Below are positions 6,789 to 7,110 of a stretch of DNA of 7,110 nucleotides, one piece after another. The notes under the pieces were generated by a model. The model did not search any database. It was given only the letters and a program-made list of their open reading frames with translations, and was not told the origin of the DNA. Position numbers and translations under genes: made by a program. Every line of letters begins with the position of its first letter. Position 1 is the first letter of the stretch. The DNA lies in the NCBI GenBank assembly GCA_023451915.1, contig JAEXXS010000022.1, forward strand, positions 1 through 7,110, in the 5' to 3' direction. Source of the stretch: Pseudomonadota bacterium (lineage in GTDB: Bacteria; Pseudomonadota; Alphaproteobacteria; Rhizobiales; Rhizobiaceae).

Positions 6789-6832
6789 GCATTTCCAGCA
6801 AAAGTGCGAAGCGGTTTTGCGTTCGGAAATGC
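6789..6832. repeat. Palindromic repeat unit 1
   Basis: The outer arms GCATTTCC (6789-6796) and GGAAATGC (6825-6832) are perfect complements. The inner arms GCAAAA (6798-6803) and TTTTGC (6815-6820) close a loop GTGCGAAGCGG. The whole forms a two-tier hairpin. The left arm can also take part in a competing hairpin, ATGCTC (6776-6781)/GAGCAT (6787-6792). Confidence 0.75.
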
Positions 6833-6846
6833 GATAGGAAGAAGTT

Positions 6847-6890
6847 TCATTTCCAGCAAAAGTGTAAAACAGTTCTGCGTTTGGAAATGA
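6847..6890. repeat. Palindromic repeat unit 2, with compensatory change
   Basis: The outer arms TCATTTCC (6847-6854) and GGAAATGA (6883-6890) are perfect complements. Compared with unit 1, the outermost G-C pair is replaced by T-A, so pairing is preserved by a double change. The inner stem GCAAAA (6856-6861)/TTCTGC (6873-6878) carries one mismatch, so this tier is weaker than in unit 1. Confidence 0.7.
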
Positions 6891-6904
6891 GACAAAGAAT
6901 AACT

Positions 6905-6944
6905 GCATATCCAGCAAAAGTGTGAGTTTGCTGGTCGATAATGC
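6905..6944. repeat. Diverged palindromic repeat unit 3
   Basis: The left half keeps GCATATCCAGCAAAAGTG, but the right half has changed so that a different perfect stem forms: CCAGCAAA (6911-6918)/TTTGCTGG (6927-6934) with an 8-base loop. GCAT (6905-6908) and ATGC (6941-6944) add an outer stem. The hairpin is therefore retained with a new pairing register. It lies about 80 bases before the hfq start and may fall in its promoter or 5' leader. Confidence 0.55.
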
Positions 6945-6962
6945 TTGAAAACAATGAGAGAG

Positions 6963-6977
6963 AGCGGGTTCACCGCT
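6963..6977 (+). other. Small GC hairpin in the hfq leader
   Basis: AGCGG (6963-6967), loop GTTCA, CCGCT (6973-6977), followed by TTGAT. The stem is short and the T tract is broken, so it is a poor intrinsic terminator. If the hfq message starts upstream, it would lie about 47 bases before the start codon as a leader structure. Confidence 0.3.
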
Positions 6978-7010
6978 TTGATATATCGCGAACAGGCTGC
7001 TGATCGATTA

Positions 7011-7016
7011 AAGGAA
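7011..7016 (+). promoter_or_regulatory. Ribosome binding site of hfq
   Basis: AAGGAA lies 8 bases before the ATG at 7025 in an A-rich context (AATAAAAACA). It fixes the start codon of the partial gene at the right edge. Confidence 0.7.
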
Positions 7017-7024
7017 TAAAAACA

Positions 7025-7110
7025 ATGGCTGAACGATCGCAAAATCTTCAAGACCTTTTTCTGAACTCCGTACGCAAACAGAAGATCTCGCTCACGATTT
7101 TTCTGATCAA
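7025..7110 (+). CDS. hfq: Hfq, RNA chaperone (5' part only)
   Basis: The first 28 codons run off the right edge. The start [20 protein letters not shown] followed by ISLTIFLI is the N-terminal alpha helix and first beta strand of the Sm1 fold of Hfq, including the Q-N-L-Q-D proximal-face residues that contact the U-rich 3' ends of small RNAs. Hfq forms a homohexamer in the cytoplasm and pairs sRNAs with messages; in Brucella it is needed for stress survival and virulence. The codons are strongly alphaproteobacterial in style and nothing is broken in the visible part. In Rhizobiales, hflX usually follows. Confidence 0.95.

Larger units (their letters stand above)
6783..6944. repeat. Three-unit palindromic repeat array, 58-bp period
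   Basis: The core CCAGCAAAAGTG occurs three times, with its GCAAAA at 6798, 6856 and 6914, exactly 58 bases apart each time. Units 1 and 2 align along their length; unit 3 aligns for its first half, then diverges by small indels. The core and its GCATTTCC...GGAAATGC frame match a REP-like intergenic palindrome that I recognise as common in Rhizobiales genomes, including Brucella and Ochrobactrum. Tandem placement just upstream of hfq may affect read-through from the glycosyltransferase gene, message stability or hfq expression. There is no transposase nearby. Confidence 0.75.
6601..7024. other. Intergenic region before hfq
   Basis: These 424 bases hold no convincing gene. In order they contain a cluster of three CAA..TTG dyads (6612-6652), an unassigned segment (6653-6775) with an ATGCGCAT palindrome at 6770-6777, a three-unit palindromic repeat array (6783-6944), a small GC hairpin (6963-6977) and the hfq ribosome site (7011-7016). 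No -35/-10 pair for hfq could be assigned with confidence. GATAAT (6937-6942) and TATATC (6982-6987) are -10-like, but neither has a matching -35 at normal spacing. No clear intrinsic terminator for the glycosyltransferase gene is visible. Confidence 0.6.

Noticed and set aside
6637..6837. 66-aa plus-strand open frame before hfq
   Set aside because: Non-ATG start, no ribosome site, and its C-terminal third is the palindromic repeat.
6783..6944. CRISPR array
   Set aside because: The repeats contain their own palindromes and align along the whole 58-bp unit, with no unique spacers and no cas genes.
6689..7051. 120-aa minus-strand open frame across the repeats and hfq start
   Set aside because: It is built from the repeat array and the antisense of the hfq leader, with no ribosome site and no protein-like pattern.

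Overview
The window looks like a chromosomal segment of the Brucella/Ochrobactrum group (Rhizobiales, Alphaproteobacteria). The order ntrY - ntrX - trkA - (extra gene) - hfq on one strand is characteristic of this order. Protein signatures, GC-biased codon use in the genes and the palindromic repeats before hfq all fit. ntrB/ntrC would be expected just left of the window, but no recognisable part of ntrC is visible.

Layout. Bases 1-645 are a long, lower-GC leader to ntrYX. It carries two overlapping stem-loops at the left edge (2-69), a candidate antisense small membrane protein (168-398, minus strand), and a cluster of three CAA-N3-5-TTG sites overlapping a 20-bp palindrome just before ntrY (591-639). 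Then come ntrY (646-2928; membrane sensor kinase with HAMP, PAS and HisKA/HATPase domains), ntrX (2930-4291; response regulator with an AAA+ domain that lacks GAFTGA) and trkA (4322-5698; NAD-binding regulator of Trk potassium uptake). These three are packed 1 and 30 bases apart and are probably one transcript. A 71-base AT-rich gap leads to a GT32/OCH1-like glycosyltransferase with a DxD motif (5770-6600). A 424-base gap before hfq carries a second cluster of three CAA-N2-5-TTG sites (6612-6652) and a 58-bp-period array of three palindromic repeats (6783-6944). The first 28 codons of hfq start at 7025 and run off the right edge.

How it may work together. NtrY/NtrX sense redox or nitrogen state in this lineage. 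TrkA adjusts potassium uptake, the glycosyltransferase probably acts on a surface or periplasmic glycan, and Hfq is the global sRNA chaperone. The most interesting signal is non-coding: nine CAA-N2-5-TTG sites (the form I recall being reported for Sinorhizobium NtrX) fall in about 1.1 kb of non-coding DNA, against about six in about 6 kb of coding DNA. They cluster in threes before ntrY and upstream of hfq, which suggests NtrX autoregulation and possibly a direct NtrX-hfq link. No mobile element, CRISPR array, tRNA or rRNA was seen.
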